From Crambe crambe (lineage: Eukaryota; Porifera; Demospongiae; Poecilosclerida; Crambeidae), in NCBI GenBank assembly GCA_963924555.1, contig OZ004587.1, positions 310,001 to 374,000 on the forward strand: a DNA stretch of 64,000 bases, in the 5' to 3' direction. Positions 1-12,100 of the stretch are shown here, one piece after another. The number at the start of each line of letters is the position of its first letter. Within the stretch, counting starts at the first letter, position 1. The notes under the pieces were generated by a model, which saw only the letters and a program-made list of their open reading frames with translations, did not search any database and was not told where the DNA came from. The translations under genes and the position numbers were made by a program.

Positions 1-1141
1 ATTTGTTTCATAAACTAATTTTATGAGAACTAATTCTATTGAATATGTTTATTGTTTATTGGTTAAAAATAACAAATTGGCAATAATAAGATTATCGCCA
101 AGGGCTGGGCGATAATTGGAAATATCGCCAGTTCTTGTGTCACTAGTGCACTTATAATTCAAACAAACAAGGATAGAAAAATTGTAAAGGTATAGCTAGT
201 TTAATTTCATTTATCATTTGAATATCATTTCTATTAAAAAAGAAAAATGTTCTTGGTCTCGATCTTCATCCTTCAGTGTAGATGGAGGAATCCTAATGGT
301 ACTAGCAACCTTACCTGTGCTCATAGTTTCATCCCTAACTACCATGCGACTCATCAGATTATGCCTTTGACTTCTTGGGCCTGTTGGACTGTAAAGGTTT
401 TGTTTTTCTCCTTTCCCACACTTTGACTGCTGCCTATTCCTCATGCTGACATCACTTCTGAGCTAGAAACTACAAGCCACGAAACTAAACATTCAAAACT
501 GAATAGGAACAGAACAGAACAGCTGCACTTCCCAGCAAGCACACGACACTTAATAATAAAATTAATGATACACATGCATTTGTGACAGACAATAGATAGC
601 TGACAATATATTAGGTAGTGGGTGATGAAAATGAATGATGAATGATGCTAGGCAGAAAGAAACTGACTCGTGATTTTTTCTATAATTATAATAATTATTT
701 GCTTTCATGGAGTGATACCCCCCATGAAAGCTATACGTATGTCCCCTTGCCACTCTGTTTTTTGAATTCAATACTGGACTAAATACTAACATTATTCAAA
801 GCTATTTCAAACAAATCTACGAGGAATAATTGAAATGGGAACTTGTCTGCACTAGCTATGACTGATGATCCACAAAAGATGAAATCTTTCCAACGGCAGA
901 TTAATTTATCATGACAGTAGCAAAAATTAAGAAAAGCTGCCGAGTTTGATGTCAATGAAACTAGGCAGCTATTTTGAGTAAAACATCTTGAAGAGTCCAA
1001 CTATAATTATATCAGTCAAATAAAAGAACCCACTAAATTATTTAGTACCTACAAACAAAAAGTGGATTCACACTCTGTCATTTGCTCCTTACCTTGGACT
1101 CATCAGAGATGTCAGTCCCCAGTCCTGAAGTCACTATGCTT
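1..1141. repeat. Truncated copy (copy 0) of segment M
   Basis: The sequence follows the region just after the hammerhead-like motif of the other copies (4149-5297) with small differences. It ends abruptly near 1141, in the middle of what is exon 5 of the death-domain gene, where the similarity is replaced by unrelated sequence. It carries the 3' end of a death-domain gene copy on the minus strand. This is seen directly by comparison with 4149-5297, 22378-23486 and 59400-60540. Confidence 0.85.
214..1141 (-). pseudogene. 3' fragment of a death-domain gene (copy 0)
   Basis: Two pieces of the death-domain gene model of 4520-7667 are recognisable: the last part of exon 5 (1093-1141, with the GTAAGG donor after it) and the last exon (from 462 downward). 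The last exon lacks ten bases present in the other copies, which shifts its frame. Reading then continues to a stop near 214 instead of stopping at the usual place. No death domain or middle region remains in the window, so it is most likely a dead fragment. Confidence 0.7.
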
Positions 1142-1856
1142 CTTTGTTATTATGTTACTAGCTGACTGAAGGGGAGGCACACACATGCTGTATTAGCTGT
1201 GGTCCATAATTACATAGGTCAAAACTCCCATAGCTACAACCAACTCTTCTTTGTGTATCCAGATACTAATAATCACAGTGACACCTACGTACGTATGAAT
1301 GATCATTGGAGTAGTGTAGCAGCTGAGCTTGTGTAACATTTGCAGCTAGTGAAGGAACCATGCACATGTGAATGAATTAAGGCATTGAAGCACCTCGTCG
1401 ATATGAAGTCATAGCATATTTCAATCAGTAACCTCTAGCTACCTAAACTCATCTAACAATAAGTTAATTCACAATAATAGCTACTTAATCTCAGCGATAA
1501 TTTATACCACTTTTTGCTTACAATTAATTGCCACAGTTTAATAAAAATGAAACATTAAATAGAATCCTAGTTTCCTGTCCAAGAAGACATCCACAAGTGC
1601 TGCGGGTGGGAGGTTATTTATTGTTTGTCTCAAAGGTCCTATCTTCATCATTCACCACGGACTTTCCCAAAACAGCTGTATGTGAAGCCAGTATTTTCCA
1701 AACATTCGCGCTGTACTGCATGCATGAGCAGTAATATTTTTGATGCAGTGACATTTTCAATATGCGGGCGGTGGACAGGAAACAATCATTCTATTAATAA
1801 TGACCTTATTCTTGAACATCAAACAAAAGCTATTTGAAAATTATCAACACACTAAA
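1142..1856. other. Unique-looking non-coding stretch
   Basis: There is no match to the other repeat units and no convincing coding exon. Short open frames near 1528-1837 show no recognisable domain. The left edge is the breakpoint at which copy 0 ends. Confidence 0.5.
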
Positions 1857-1956
1857 ATGTTCTTGCTCTATCTGCATTCAGTGAATCGTAATTGTACTAG
1901 CAACCTTACCTGTGCTCATAGTTTCATCCCTAACTGCCTGCATGCAACTCATCAGA

Positions 1957-2067
1957 TTATGCCTTCGACTTCTTGAGCCTGTTGGACTGTAAAGGTTTCG
2001 TTTTTCTCCTTTCCCACACTTTGACTGCCTCAGCCTTTCTATTCCTCATGCTGACATCACTTCTGAA
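1957..2067 (-). pseudogene. Diverged paralogue of the last exon of the death-domain gene
   Basis: After a CTAG acceptor the frame reads FRSDVSMRNRKAEAVKVW..., parallel to LRSDVSTRNRKVEAAVKVW... of the intact copies, and ends at the equivalent TAA. The only length change is the loss of one whole codon. Surrounding sequence (about 1855-2130) is also similar but more diverged than copies 0-3. An isolated exon without its neighbours is probably a relic. That its frame and stop survive supports the reading frame chosen for this exon in the intact genes. Confidence 0.6.
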
Positions 2068-2130
2068 CTAGAAACTACAAGCCACAAAACTAGACACTCA
2101 AAACTGAATAGGAACAGAACAGCTGCATTC

Positions 2131-2632
2131 CCGGCAAGCTACTCAATAAAATTTATTGATGGCGAAGGATGTTTGGCAGAAAGAAGTGAATTGAAAATTT
2201 TCTGACTGAATCGATCATAATGACATTCCCATTATTGATGAGACCACATTAGCTAGATCTCTATTTGATGCTACAAATTGCTTGCAGTAGAAGATCATTA
2301 TTGCAAGCATTCATGACTCTAGAACTGAACTGGCACTCTGAGGGTATTTGTTATATGCATTTCTAAAAATGGTCTGCAGAAAAAAGTTCATATCAACTAT
2401 GAATGCAATGGCCATAGGCTATTTAGTCTATCAGAGACATATGACTTGTTACATTTTCTAAGTAGGAGGCACGTGCCCCAATGGGTATATCCATAAATCT
2501 TGAATTCAAGCTGTTTTCTACAATTTCGTTGTTTAGTAATAACTGAACAATGAACAATGCCTTACACCCACAGGGTAAAATCATACTAGTAGAATGCAAG
2601 AAAAGAACCAGTAAAGCTTGTGTATGAATGAG
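2131..2632. other. Non-coding stretch before unit 1
   Basis: No gene is supported here. It joins the relic exon to the start of repeat unit 1, which begins at the GCCACGCCCACTTT minisatellite near 2633. Confidence 0.5.
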
Positions 2633-2644
2633 GTTTTTTTGGAA

Positions 2645-2760
2645 AGCCACGCCCACTTTCGATTGGCCACGCCCACTTTCGACTAATCTGAGGAAAATAA
2701 AACCCGCTTTTGGATGATCACGCCCATTTTCAATTCAAAACACCCACGCTCGTTAATGAA
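2645..2760. repeat. Short GCCACGCCCACTTTCGA minisatellite at unit border
   Basis: A few degenerate copies of a block containing CACGCCCACTTT lie at the left end of unit 1. The same border in unit 2 (20725-20850) has a similar short array and in unit 3 (57565-57870) a much longer one, so copy number varies between units. Confidence 0.75.
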
Positions 2761-2879
2761 AGGAAAAAAAAATTATGCTAAATAAAAAGGCCATGTAGGG
2801 TTATTCTGTACTTTAACAGTTTCTGTCAACAAAAATCAAAATAATGCTGCCTTCAATAATAATCCCTACATCACTGCCC

Positions 2880-4075
2880 CCCACCAAGCTGCTTTGAACG
2901 AGCATTTTCTATTCCAACCAACAAATCTGGGTTTAAAAGTGTGGATGTTATACCAAGGATAAAATGACTCCATCAACCCTGCAAGACCTTTCATCTGCAA
3001 GTCAATCGTCTTCTGGAAATTCTACAGTCTGTTTTTATTTGACATTCCCCTCTAGCCTTCAATCAAACAGATGCTCAGGTAAGAAAATAGTACAGTCATC
3101 TCTTTTCCCTTTCAGTATAGAGAAACATTTTTTTATAGTATAATACCACTCTCACTATACTGACGTATTCCAATTACTGCCAGATACATTATTAACCATA
3201 TAATTATACCTTCAAATTTTCTTTGGATATTATGTAGGACCTACTAGCAACCCAAAAAATTATTCTCTACGAGATCCTCCTCTGGTTTCTAACTCTTTAG
3301 CTGCAATGTATGGCAGCTTAACACAAGATCCTCCTCAATTTCTAGTTCCTTACATGAACGTTTATTGGCTTCTCCTTCGCCTTCCAATCATAGCACCCCA
3401 CTATTACAAGAACATCCGGTGAGCTCTTCACATCCATCAATATCTCCCACACTGGTGAGCTCTCCACCCACGCTTGCTTCTTCTTCAGGTCCAACCCTTT
3501 CTCAGATATCTCTGATATTCTTGCTGCCCCACTAGAGGATGCAGCTATTTCAAAGAAATGTACTAAAAGAATTACAGGAGTTAGAGCTCTAACTGCAGAT
3601 GACTTTTCTGAAATGCTGTTGGAAGAGAGAAAGAAAAAAAAAGAAGAGGCTGAAAAATTGAAGTAAGATAAGAAAGAAGAAAGGGAACGTAAGAAAAAAG
3701 AAAGGGAAGAGAAGAAAGGAATGGAGGCAACGAAGAATGAAAGGAAGCAGAGAGAGAAAAGAACGCAAAACGCAAACGGAGCACTCTGTGACAAGGCTGT
3801 TGTGTAGTGATGATGAAGACCCTCCACCTATACAAAGTCCTTCTACATCTCACATGACATCTGCAAAAGATACCAGTGAGTCTGACCCGGGAGCAAACAT
3901 CCGACCTAGTTGAAGTACACATCTTCCTACATGTTTTAGGGATGAAAGTGATGTGCATTGTGTCATCGTAATGAGCCTGAAGGTCTGGCAGCAAGTATCG
4001 TCTTTTGAGTCGATCGTGACGAGTGTGGCTGCTGGGTACATAATTTTGCTCAAGCTCCATATAGCTTAACAGCCA
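2880..4075 (+). pseudogene. Pogo-like (DDE_1) transposase C-terminal remnant, copy 1
   Basis: A Ser/Pro-rich stretch is followed by a segment with CTKRITGVRALTADDF and then LLEERKKKKEEAEKL, a highly charged Lys/Glu run. This resembles the tail of pogo/Tigger-like transposases found in early animals (family knowledge, from memory). About 150 bases further on, a broken PHD-like finger (DECGCWVHNF in one frame, with a stop and lost cysteines) can be read. Copy 1 also lacks 118 bases present in copies 2 and 3, apparently by recombination between short CTCAGATATCTCT / CCTCTCTGATAT repeats. No DDE catalytic core was found. The remnant is transcriptionally opposite to the death-domain gene. Confidence 0.5.
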
Positions 4076-4109
4076 GTGTAGTTATTACTTGTTTAATTGT
4101 TTGATCACT

Positions 4110-4140
4110 CTGATGAAGGCTAGAGTATTCTGGTCGAAAC
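4110..4140 (+). ncRNA. Hammerhead-like core motif, copy 1
   Basis: CTGATGA, then an A, then a stem GGCTAGA/GTAT/TCTGGTC (7 pairs including two G-T), then GAAAC. This is the order of a hammerhead core with stem II. The extra A before the stem and the absence of an obvious partner for stems I and III make activity doubtful. It is conserved in all three copies. Confidence 0.3.
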
Positions 4141-4225
4141 GTTGGTGGTTTGTTTCATAAGCTAATTTTATGAGAACTAATTCTATTGAATATGTTTATT
4201 GTTTATTAGTTAAAAATAACAAATT

Positions 4226-4290
4226 GGCGATAATAAGATATGTTGTCCAATTATTATCGCCAAGGGCTGGGTGATAATTGGACAATATCG
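4226..4290. repeat. Inverted repeat GGCGATAATA ... TATTATCGCC
   Basis: A perfect 9-10 bp stem surrounds a short loop, followed by a second half-site GGCGATAATTGG...ATATCGCC. It is also found near 22442 and 59479 with small changes and near 78-127 in copy 0. It lies just 3' of the death-domain gene and could be a small foldback or a transcript-end structure. Confidence 0.5.
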
Positions 4291-4519
4291 CCAGTTCTGG
4301 TGTCACTAGTGCACTTATAATTCAAACAAACAAGGATAGAAAATTGTAAAGGTATAGCTAGTTCAATTTCATTTATCATTTGAATATTATTTCTATTGAA
4401 AAAAAAAATGTTCTTGGTCTCGATCTTCATCCTTCAGTGTAGATGGAGGAATCCTAATGGTACTAGCAACCTTACCTGTGCTCATAGTTTCATCCCTAAC
4501 TACCATGCGACTCATTAGA

Positions 4520-7500
4520 TTATGCCTTCGACTTCTTGGGCCTGTTGGACTGTAAAGATTTTGTTTTTCTCCTTTCCCACACTTTGACTGCTGCCTCAAC
4601 CTTTCTATTCCTCGTGCTGACATCACTTCTGAGCTAGAAACTACAAGCCACGAAACTAAACATTCAAAACTGAATAGGAACAGAACAGAACAGCTGCACT
4701 TCCCAGCAGCACATGACACTTAATAATAAAATTAATGATACACTTGCATTTGTGACAGACAATAGATAGCTGACAATATAATAGGTAGTGGGTGATGAAA
4801 ATGAATGATGAATGATGCTAGGTAGAAAGAAACTGACTCATATGATTTTTTCTATAATTATAATAATTATTTGCTTTCATGGAGTGATACCCCCCATGAA
4901 AGCTATACGTATGTCCCCTTGCCACTCTGTTTTTTGAATTCAATACTGGACTAAATACTAACATTATTCAAAGCTATTTCAAACAAATCTACGAGGAATA
5001 ATTGCAATGGGAACTTGTCAGCACTAGCTATGACTGATGATCCACAAAAGATGAAATCCTTCCAACGGCAGATTAATTTATCATGACAGTAGCAAGAATT
5101 CAACATAAAAAAGAAAAGCTGCCGAGTTTGATGACAGTGAAACTAGGCAGCTATTTTGAGTAAAACATCTTGAAGAGTCCAACTATGATTATACCAGTCA
5201 AATAAAAGACCCACTAATTTAGTTCCCACTCTGTCATTTGCTCCTTACCTTGGACTCATCGGAGATGTCAGTCCCCAGTCCTGAAGTTACTATGCTTCCA
5301 CCATATGTTGAATGAGTGGCCACACTTGTTCTAGTTATGTCACTGATCGTACCAAATGCTGAATCAGCATCATCATCATAATCCTTGACTTGAAAGGCAG
5401 CCATTGGTTCGTCCAGAGAGAGGGTAGGGGAGGGAGGATCTGGGCAGGGAGAAAGAAAATATTTAATAATTTTTTACTGGATTGTCAATGTTCATACTTG
5501 TGTCTGAACTGTCACTGTTTTCACCTTCACTTTCAGTAACTTCAACAGTGAGATCTGCAACATCAAATAAATACTTCATGCATATACTTTGTCTACAAAT
5601 AGAGTTGCCATAGCTAAAGGCACATACAAGAACTGATTTCTCGTCGAGGGCACTACAAGAACTGATTTCTCATCCTCTAGCTATCAGTATACCTGATGTG
5701 CCCTTTTTTGTTGCCTCTTCATGTTCGACCATTTCTTCTGATGGAGATACAAGATTCAATGTTTGTTCTCCATAGGTGATGCTGAGGACTCCCATGTTCC
5801 TCAGAGCTTGCTGCTCTTCTCTGGTTAGTTTCTGGATCATCTCGTCTGCACTGGGCAAGGCTCTGAATGTCAGTTGGACACAACCGGGATCTGTTTTCAG
5901 CAATCTCAATTCGTAAGAGCCTATTGCTGAGTTGAGACGAGAACAAAGCTTCTTCAATTCACCAACTGTCATGGCTTCAAAGTTGCAATTCTCTATTTTG
6001 AACACAATAACTTTTCCATTCTTCTTCTCATCCTCAAAGACGTTACTTGGACACTCACATACTCTGTGTTTAGCGTAATCCTTGAAATCTGTTATATAAG
6101 CCTTTAGCCGAACCATGAGGCGATGTTCATCTTCAAAGATGCAACCAATGATCAACTGAACCAGATCATAGTCAAAGAATGACCAGTGTTGCTCTGCTTC
6201 ATCGAGCAATTTATCAATTGTGTCACAATCTTCAAATATTTCACGAAATTTATCATCTTTTCTTGTAATAATGCGAATGATTTCTTTGGCGGTTGTTTCT
6301 GATCTCAATGCTCTACGCAATCGAATCTCAAGAGCTATGAATTTGTTTTTGATATTGGAAGTGTCTTCAGATAAACGAAAGATGAGGTTGGCTCGGACAT
6401 GTTCAGGCATGTCTTTGGATAAGTAAGGGAAGAGAGCTTCAATATCTACAAAATTACAAAGTCATCAAGTAGTCACTCTTTCTAGCTCTAAGTGCCATGC
6501 ATTAAAACATATTGAGCTAGATCAGAGTGATCTAAAGATTTTAGTGCTGATAACATGACTTGGATCCAATCAAATTCCAGTCGGTCCTTACAGAATCCTA
6601 GCTTAGCCCCTAGTACTTAGCAAGCTCTGACACACTTTGGGTTCAGTAAGAATGGATCTAATTTAAAAAATAAATGAAGTAAATTCCTGAGGTTTTCCTA
6701 TTTGAAACCCAACGTAACAAGTGAAATGCTAAAGTGTTTAAAAGAAGACATTGTGATGCTCTCTTACTTTGAGCACTAGGGACTGAGGCTGGAAGATCAT
6801 ATTCCTAGTGGATCTTCCACTAGGCTCCTGTGTACCTTCATCATGTGCACTAAATATTTAAAGTATACCTTTATGAGATTTAAAACACACTTTTCAGAGG
6901 AACTGATTGCTCAATAGTCATGTGACCAGCACTAAGAAATCATGTGCAAAATTAATCAGTGAAGATATGATATTGTACATTGTGTCAACTATGTGGCTAT
7001 ACCTGGTGAATGAGAAGTTTTGAGGTATTTCTCCTCAATGACCTTAGCTATTGCAGGATGGTTTACTGGGAGTGCTTTCAGTGCTGAGCAGAGATTCTTC
7101 CATGTTGCCTCCAAGCCCTGACCTGCCAGCCAGTCCATTATCATCTGACTGAAACACTCTGTTGGATCGTCTCTGAACTTTGTTCTTATTGCTTCAAGAG
7201 AGGAAGGATGCAGTCCCAACTCCACCCCCAAATGGAACCATTTCACTTGGGCATCCCAAATACAACTCCTCACTTCTTTCAGGTCATCCATTACCAACAC
7301 AGCTGAAGGACATGATAAATTAATAGCAGTGATTATCGTCTATTGGCTAACTGAATTCATGAGTGCAGTCAAGTGTAGCATATTGCTGTTATTTTGCTAG
7401 CTGGATAAAACCATCTTCCAGTAACTATAATTAAGATTTCATCATCTAAAAACAGTGTATCGTTATTTGAAATTCATTTGAATAATTATTTTTGATCCAT

Positions 7501-7667
7501 AAAAAAAATTACAGTAGCCAGTTATATTAAGCTTAATATTAAATGATAAACTTATTAATATTCATAGCTGGTAGTAGCATGCAATGAATTTGCCTTATAA
7601 ATCCAAAGGACTTGCTATATTATTATTCTTGCCAGTTTAATAACTCACTTCCTTGGCCAGGATTCAT
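4520..7667 (-). CDS. Death-domain protein, copy 1 (six coding exons)
   Basis: Hand-spliced exons on the minus strand: 7667-7649, 7302-7003, 6445-5693, 5554-5525, 5439-5249, 4633-4520. All boundaries are GT-AG, phases agree throughout, and the sum is 1407 nt (468 aa). It starts MNPGQGT. Residues about 8-100 are a death domain (W in VKWFHLGVELGL, then ECFSQMIMDWL, then TWKNLCSALKAL), an adaptor fold that pairs with other death domains in apoptosis or innate immunity. Residues about 107-360 form a helical region with EQHWSFFDYDLV and HRVCECPSNV, a block I associate with lineage-expanded sponge proteins (memory, unconfirmed). The tail is acidic, then basic. Intron 3 is 138 nt and contains an in-frame stop in this copy. 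The last exon is the least certain part. Confidence 0.75.
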
Positions 7668-7839
7668 CTTGATGTTAGAGTTTCAAGAGGAAGGGGAGAA
7701 CTAGCTATGTGTCCTGTGCAAAGGACAGGTTGAGGGTGGTTACCAGATGTGAGCTTGGGAGTGGGAGAAGAAAGAGCACTGATCAAGAGATTAAAGTATC
7801 TGGACGGAGAAAGAGTGTGCTCTTTTAATCGAACCCTAC

Positions 7840-8085
7840 GTATATGTCTTAGTGTTGATAACGCTAAAGACTGTTGTTGACTTAATGACAAGATGTGGTA
7901 CGAGCCACGCCCCCAGAACGATCCAGTCAAATTCGGGCGCTATACACTCACACTAGGTTGGATTGAGTAGTGTACTAGTTCTATGTACACAGTAAACTCT
8001 ATAACTCGAAGAACGATAGCTATGGCTACACTCTGCGAAAATCTTGGGTGTGGCTGGGATAAACAAACCTCACGCGCATGCGCAG
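7840..8085 (-). promoter_or_regulatory. Upstream region of the death-domain gene, copy 1
   Basis: The region upstream of the start codon holds GCCACGCCCCC (GC-box-like) near 7905 and a palindromic CGCGCATGCGCA (NRF1-like) at 8073-8084. Both are conserved in copies 2 and 3 while nearby sequence drifts. That it acts as promoter for the minus-strand gene is inferred from position only. Confidence 0.45.
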
Positions 8086-9050
8086 TTAATTAGTGACGAT
8101 TATAATCATGAATATAATTATTTAATCATACACTATATTATTATAATCAGTGATAGTCTGTATTTGTTATTAGTTGTCCTGATAGACTATAGCTTCATGT
8201 ATTCTCTGCTGACGATTCTTTGTTGCATGCTAGACTGTTCAAATTCTGCACCAGTTGAATGGTCTTGCAAATTCTGTCCTGACGCTGAAAGGTACCATTG
8301 AATCTTTTATCTATTGGCCAGAAGTATTGTAACAGGATGATATAGCTAGCCACACCATCTTCAAAATGGATGTAATATCATGGGTTGAATCATTAGTTGG
8401 TTAGGATAGCTAGGTTGGTTTGATCTGAGGGAGATATGTGTGGGGATGAATGCATGAAGTTGAGGAGTCAAGGTGCAGTATATATATATAGCTATATAGA
8501 TCAGGCTTGTTCCAGTAAACTTAAATAACTACTGACCTACACAACTTCTCCAATGACTACTCAATCTATACGAAATGAAAAGCAGTAACTGTCAGCATAT
8601 CAATGAGAAAGTGTGCGAAATCCCTTATTCTATCTACAGTGGACTTGGATCCCAGCCTTTTGTCCTTTGTAGAGAGGCTGTCTTCTTCTGGAAGTTATTT
8701 AGTACTAAGAGAGTGTATACACAAAAGTTCTTTTAGCTTGTCCTTTATCGGGTTCCACTCTATTATTTGGTTGCTAGCTTATAAGTTAACCATGGATACT
8801 GTCCTCCACATGATAGAGTTCCTCCAGTCCTAGCTAGACTCATACCAGGTCGATGATTGGTACTCGGGGGGGGGGGAGTCTATATAGCTATCACAGCATC
8901 TCTTTTTCACACGCCTGAGGTATAGCTAATCACTCTAAGCAAGCAGCCTCTTTTGCAGTGCTTCTTATAGTTTCCATTACAGAACTGAAGTATTAGCTAA
9001 TGGCCCACACACTCGAGTCAAATCAAATGTACAAGTAGCTTGAAAGTTGT
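8086..9050. other. Conserved stretch without a supported gene
   Basis: Shared with unit 2 (28001-28935). A plus-strand open frame at 8603-8833 (MRKCAKSLIL...) stays open in both copies but has no recognisable domain, signal or splice context, so I do not call it a gene. A run of 11 G at 8866-8876 corresponds to 33 G in unit 2. Confidence 0.4.
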
Positions 9051-9054
9051 AATA

Positions 9055-9094
9055 GCGCATGCGCAGTTTTCGTAGGACAATAAAGGGCGGGAAA
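9055..9094. promoter_or_regulatory. NRF1-like plus E2F-like sites, copy 1
   Basis: GCGCATGCGC (9055-9064) is followed by GGGCGGGAAA (9085-9094). These match the vertebrate consensus sequences for NRF1 and E2F. Both are kept in unit 2 at 28939-28978. No gene start could be matched to them, so what they drive is unknown. Confidence 0.4.
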
Positions 9095-9118
9095 TTCAAA
9101 CTTCGTACACTAAAAATA

Positions 9119-12100
9119 CAGTCTCACATACAAGGAGAATAAAATATAGACACCCAGGATAGGGGTCTCTACAAGAAGAAGCCAGGTCTTATGAGCGTTA
9201 ATGCATTCAGAATCCATGTCAGTTATGGAACAGAATGTAGCATGACAGTAACATGGCAACTGAAATCAAAGTGTGCATCATTGGGATTTAAACTGCTGAA
9301 GTTTCAACTGCACAGGATAGTTAATAACTTGGCAAAAGAAATAGTAAAGGTTAAAGGTTAAAATGTATTGCTTCTTTGGCCAGGTAGGTGATGCTTATTG
9401 CCATAGAGATGGACTTTATGAGGGGATTGTGTAGAGAAGTCGAGTGGTGATACACACATTTGCTAGGTCTTCAGTTTGTATCAGAGAGTGCGGTAGCACT
9501 CTTGGTGGAGATCGAAGACCTTGATGTAAGCCTTGGGGTATATTTTGTGGACGGCATCCCCTGGGGCTTGTCCAGTCTGGTGGTCCAGGAAGTAGCTCTG
9601 CACAAACACACTGTTCACTCATGCAACGAATCCACACACCTCCATTATCCTTCTCCTCAAGAATCACTCCTAGAAAACAAAGCACATACATTTTAAATTT
9701 TGGGAAGAAAAGGAATGATGTGGACTCCATAAAAACCCACTACAATCAGGGGATTCCCCTCCCCAAGCTGCAAGAGTACACAAGTCCAGGTAATTCATAG
9801 TACCATCTGGCTCAAAATGCCACCAGTTATGACAATCCAAAATAAAAAAGACTTTTCCATTACAGAATGAATTACAGTGAAAGCAGGAAAGTAGGCAGGG
9901 GGAAATCAATTCACAGTAATTGCTGTTTTATTATATGTTTTGGGGGACATGGCAGGATCCTCCCCCTCCTTCATTACTTGATGAAGTTAGATGGTTAAAT
10001 GAAGTTAGCCTTTCAGTGGCTGACGGAAAGGGATGGAACATTGTCCTTGACAGAGAACCTGCTAAGGTCAGTCAGGAAAACATGACTAATTTACACACAG
10101 AGTCCCCTGATTTTTCCCATTTCATTCATTACCAAATAGTTTATACAACACTGACCACTGACATGTGCTTTTAAGTGGGTACTGTCCCTACATGTCCTGA
10201 TGCACACCACAAGGTTATTTTAGTGGAGCATTGTTATTGCACATTCCACCTAGTCCAGCAACAGTTCCAAAGTTAGCACAGAACACACAAGTGTCAGTAA
10301 TCTCTACCATTCTCTCATAAACTTCAACCAAGGACCCTAGCGACCTTTCTTCGTGGAACCAACAGTCAGTGTCACCCTCCACATTCTGTACCCCATAGCA
10401 TGTGAGTGGGAGAACATTGGTACCCTTTTGGATAATGTCAGGTATGATTTCCATGGGATGCACAACTGTCTGGGTAAAGTGATTAAACTCTGACTGAAGT
10501 GTGTGCCTATCCAACTAGAATGACCTCTAGTTATGACAACATCTTTCAATATACTTACTGATGCATTCAGAGAAGATCAATGACCTCTCTGTCATTGATT
10601 ATTTCAGAGGTTATACTGAAAAAGTTTCTTTCAATGGTTCAATTAAACGTTCATGAGATTATGTGGGTGCATTGAGTATCAAGGATGAGGTTAGCAAAGG
10701 TATATGTTAAAATTAATGTTCAATTCAGCTGGTACCACCTTACATTTAGGACTGGGAAATCAGTCGTGTGACATTGAAAGTACAAGCCAAAGTATATGCA
10801 ATAATATGGAGTGTGTCATGTATACATATTAAGCTATTTTCTCTTTCCGAGAGACATCTTTGCATGAAGTGACACGTGTATGGTCACAAGTGTGATTGTT
10901 ATAGGAAATAACAGTTAGTATGTACTGAGCTATCTAATGTGTGACCTTGAAAGTGCAATGGTGCAATGTGGATGTGCCATGTATACATAGACTATGTTCT
11001 ATTCACACCACTTACTGTTTAAGTCTCCACTGACATTGGCTCCTAGATAAGTTAGATATGATGTCTTCTGAAATTAATAATTGTACCAACCATTAGACAC
11101 TCCATAATATTCTGCTTAGATAAGAAACAAACACACACACACACACACAAACAAACAAAAAAACATTGCATGGCTATAGGCTTTGATATCTTTTTTGTTC
11201 ATTTTTGTTTTCTGTATCAACACAAAATACGTATGTGGGTAGCGCATAAGTGAAATGTTCATCAGTACTTCATGTCTAGCTACTATAGCATAGCATTCGT
11301 GCATGCAATTACTTAGTCACACTGATAGTAAATTTCACATGTGACTTCTGCCGCCCGGCACATGACATAGGCTATGAGTACAGACATGGTCCAAATTAAT
11401 TTTTAGGGTACTACAGTGTACCGTTTTAGCTACAGGCCTAGCTTGGGAACAAAGGAGAGGGGCCCTTCAATACGAATCAAGTATGGGAGGTATATGGTGT
11501 GACAATTATTGACCTTTGAACTTCACTGCTAGCTACAGATGATTGTAATACATTATAATGAGCTTCACTTTCTGACATTCAACCATGATCATGTGGATGG
11601 TGGAGGTTGTAGGGGGGCATGAAGGAACTGCTGGCATTCCCTTACTACAAGCCTTACAGAGGAGGGGTCATTCGATGAGCTAGTAAAATGGCAATGTTAT
11701 GATATCCATTTTGTGACCCTTTACCATATTATGTAGCAGTATGGACACTGAACTGAGAGAGTTAAGAGTATTAAGGCACATTCCACATGGTTGCCAAGGA
11801 AGCCAATCTCACAAACTACTAAATGACAAGGACTTGTAACTCCACATAACTAAGCCCAAGATACAAGCTTTACCAATGGAAAACCATAAAAAAAAACTAT
11901 TTCTCATCAATTGCTTGAGATCAGTGGTTAATTTTTGGTGACTTTTTCTTATCATTATTCTCTACAAAATTACAGAAGCTTTTGTTCATCTCTAGTTTAC
12001 TTATTCTTGTGATATACATGACGTGACTTACTATCTGAAATTACAGGCAAGATATGAATAAAATTAATACTTCCGTTCACCTATTCAGATGATAGTTGTA

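Larger units (their letters stand above)
2633..9118. repeat. Segment M of unit 1
   Basis: This is the first complete copy of segment M, colinear with 20719-29023 (which carries a 1.7-kb insertion) and 57560-63677. It contains a short minisatellite, a pogo-like remnant, a hammerhead-like motif, the death-domain gene, its upstream region and a second GC-rich site with NRF1- and E2F-like motifs. The right edge is set by the unit-2 insertion at 29024 that separates M from N. Confidence 0.85.

Noticed and set aside
3342..4060. Minus-strand open frames rich in Phe/Ser/Leu opposite the pogo-like remnant (also 21660-22282 and 58690-59313)
   Set aside because: They are the reverse of the Lys/Glu-rich coding run on the plus strand; low complexity and no domain.
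4226..4290. Transcription terminator
   Set aside because: Inverted repeat GGCGATAATA looks like a stem-loop, but bacterial-type terminators do not apply here; listed as a repeat instead.
9481..9669. Working SMAD4 gene
   Set aside because: Only one MH2 exon is present, without MH1, the start or the C-terminal end of MH2, and unit 1 is frameshifted.
9920..10514. Open frames on both strands kept in units 1 and 2 (also 36285-36879)
   Set aside because: Persistence between recent duplicates is weak evidence; they lack domains, good splice context or agreement between strands.
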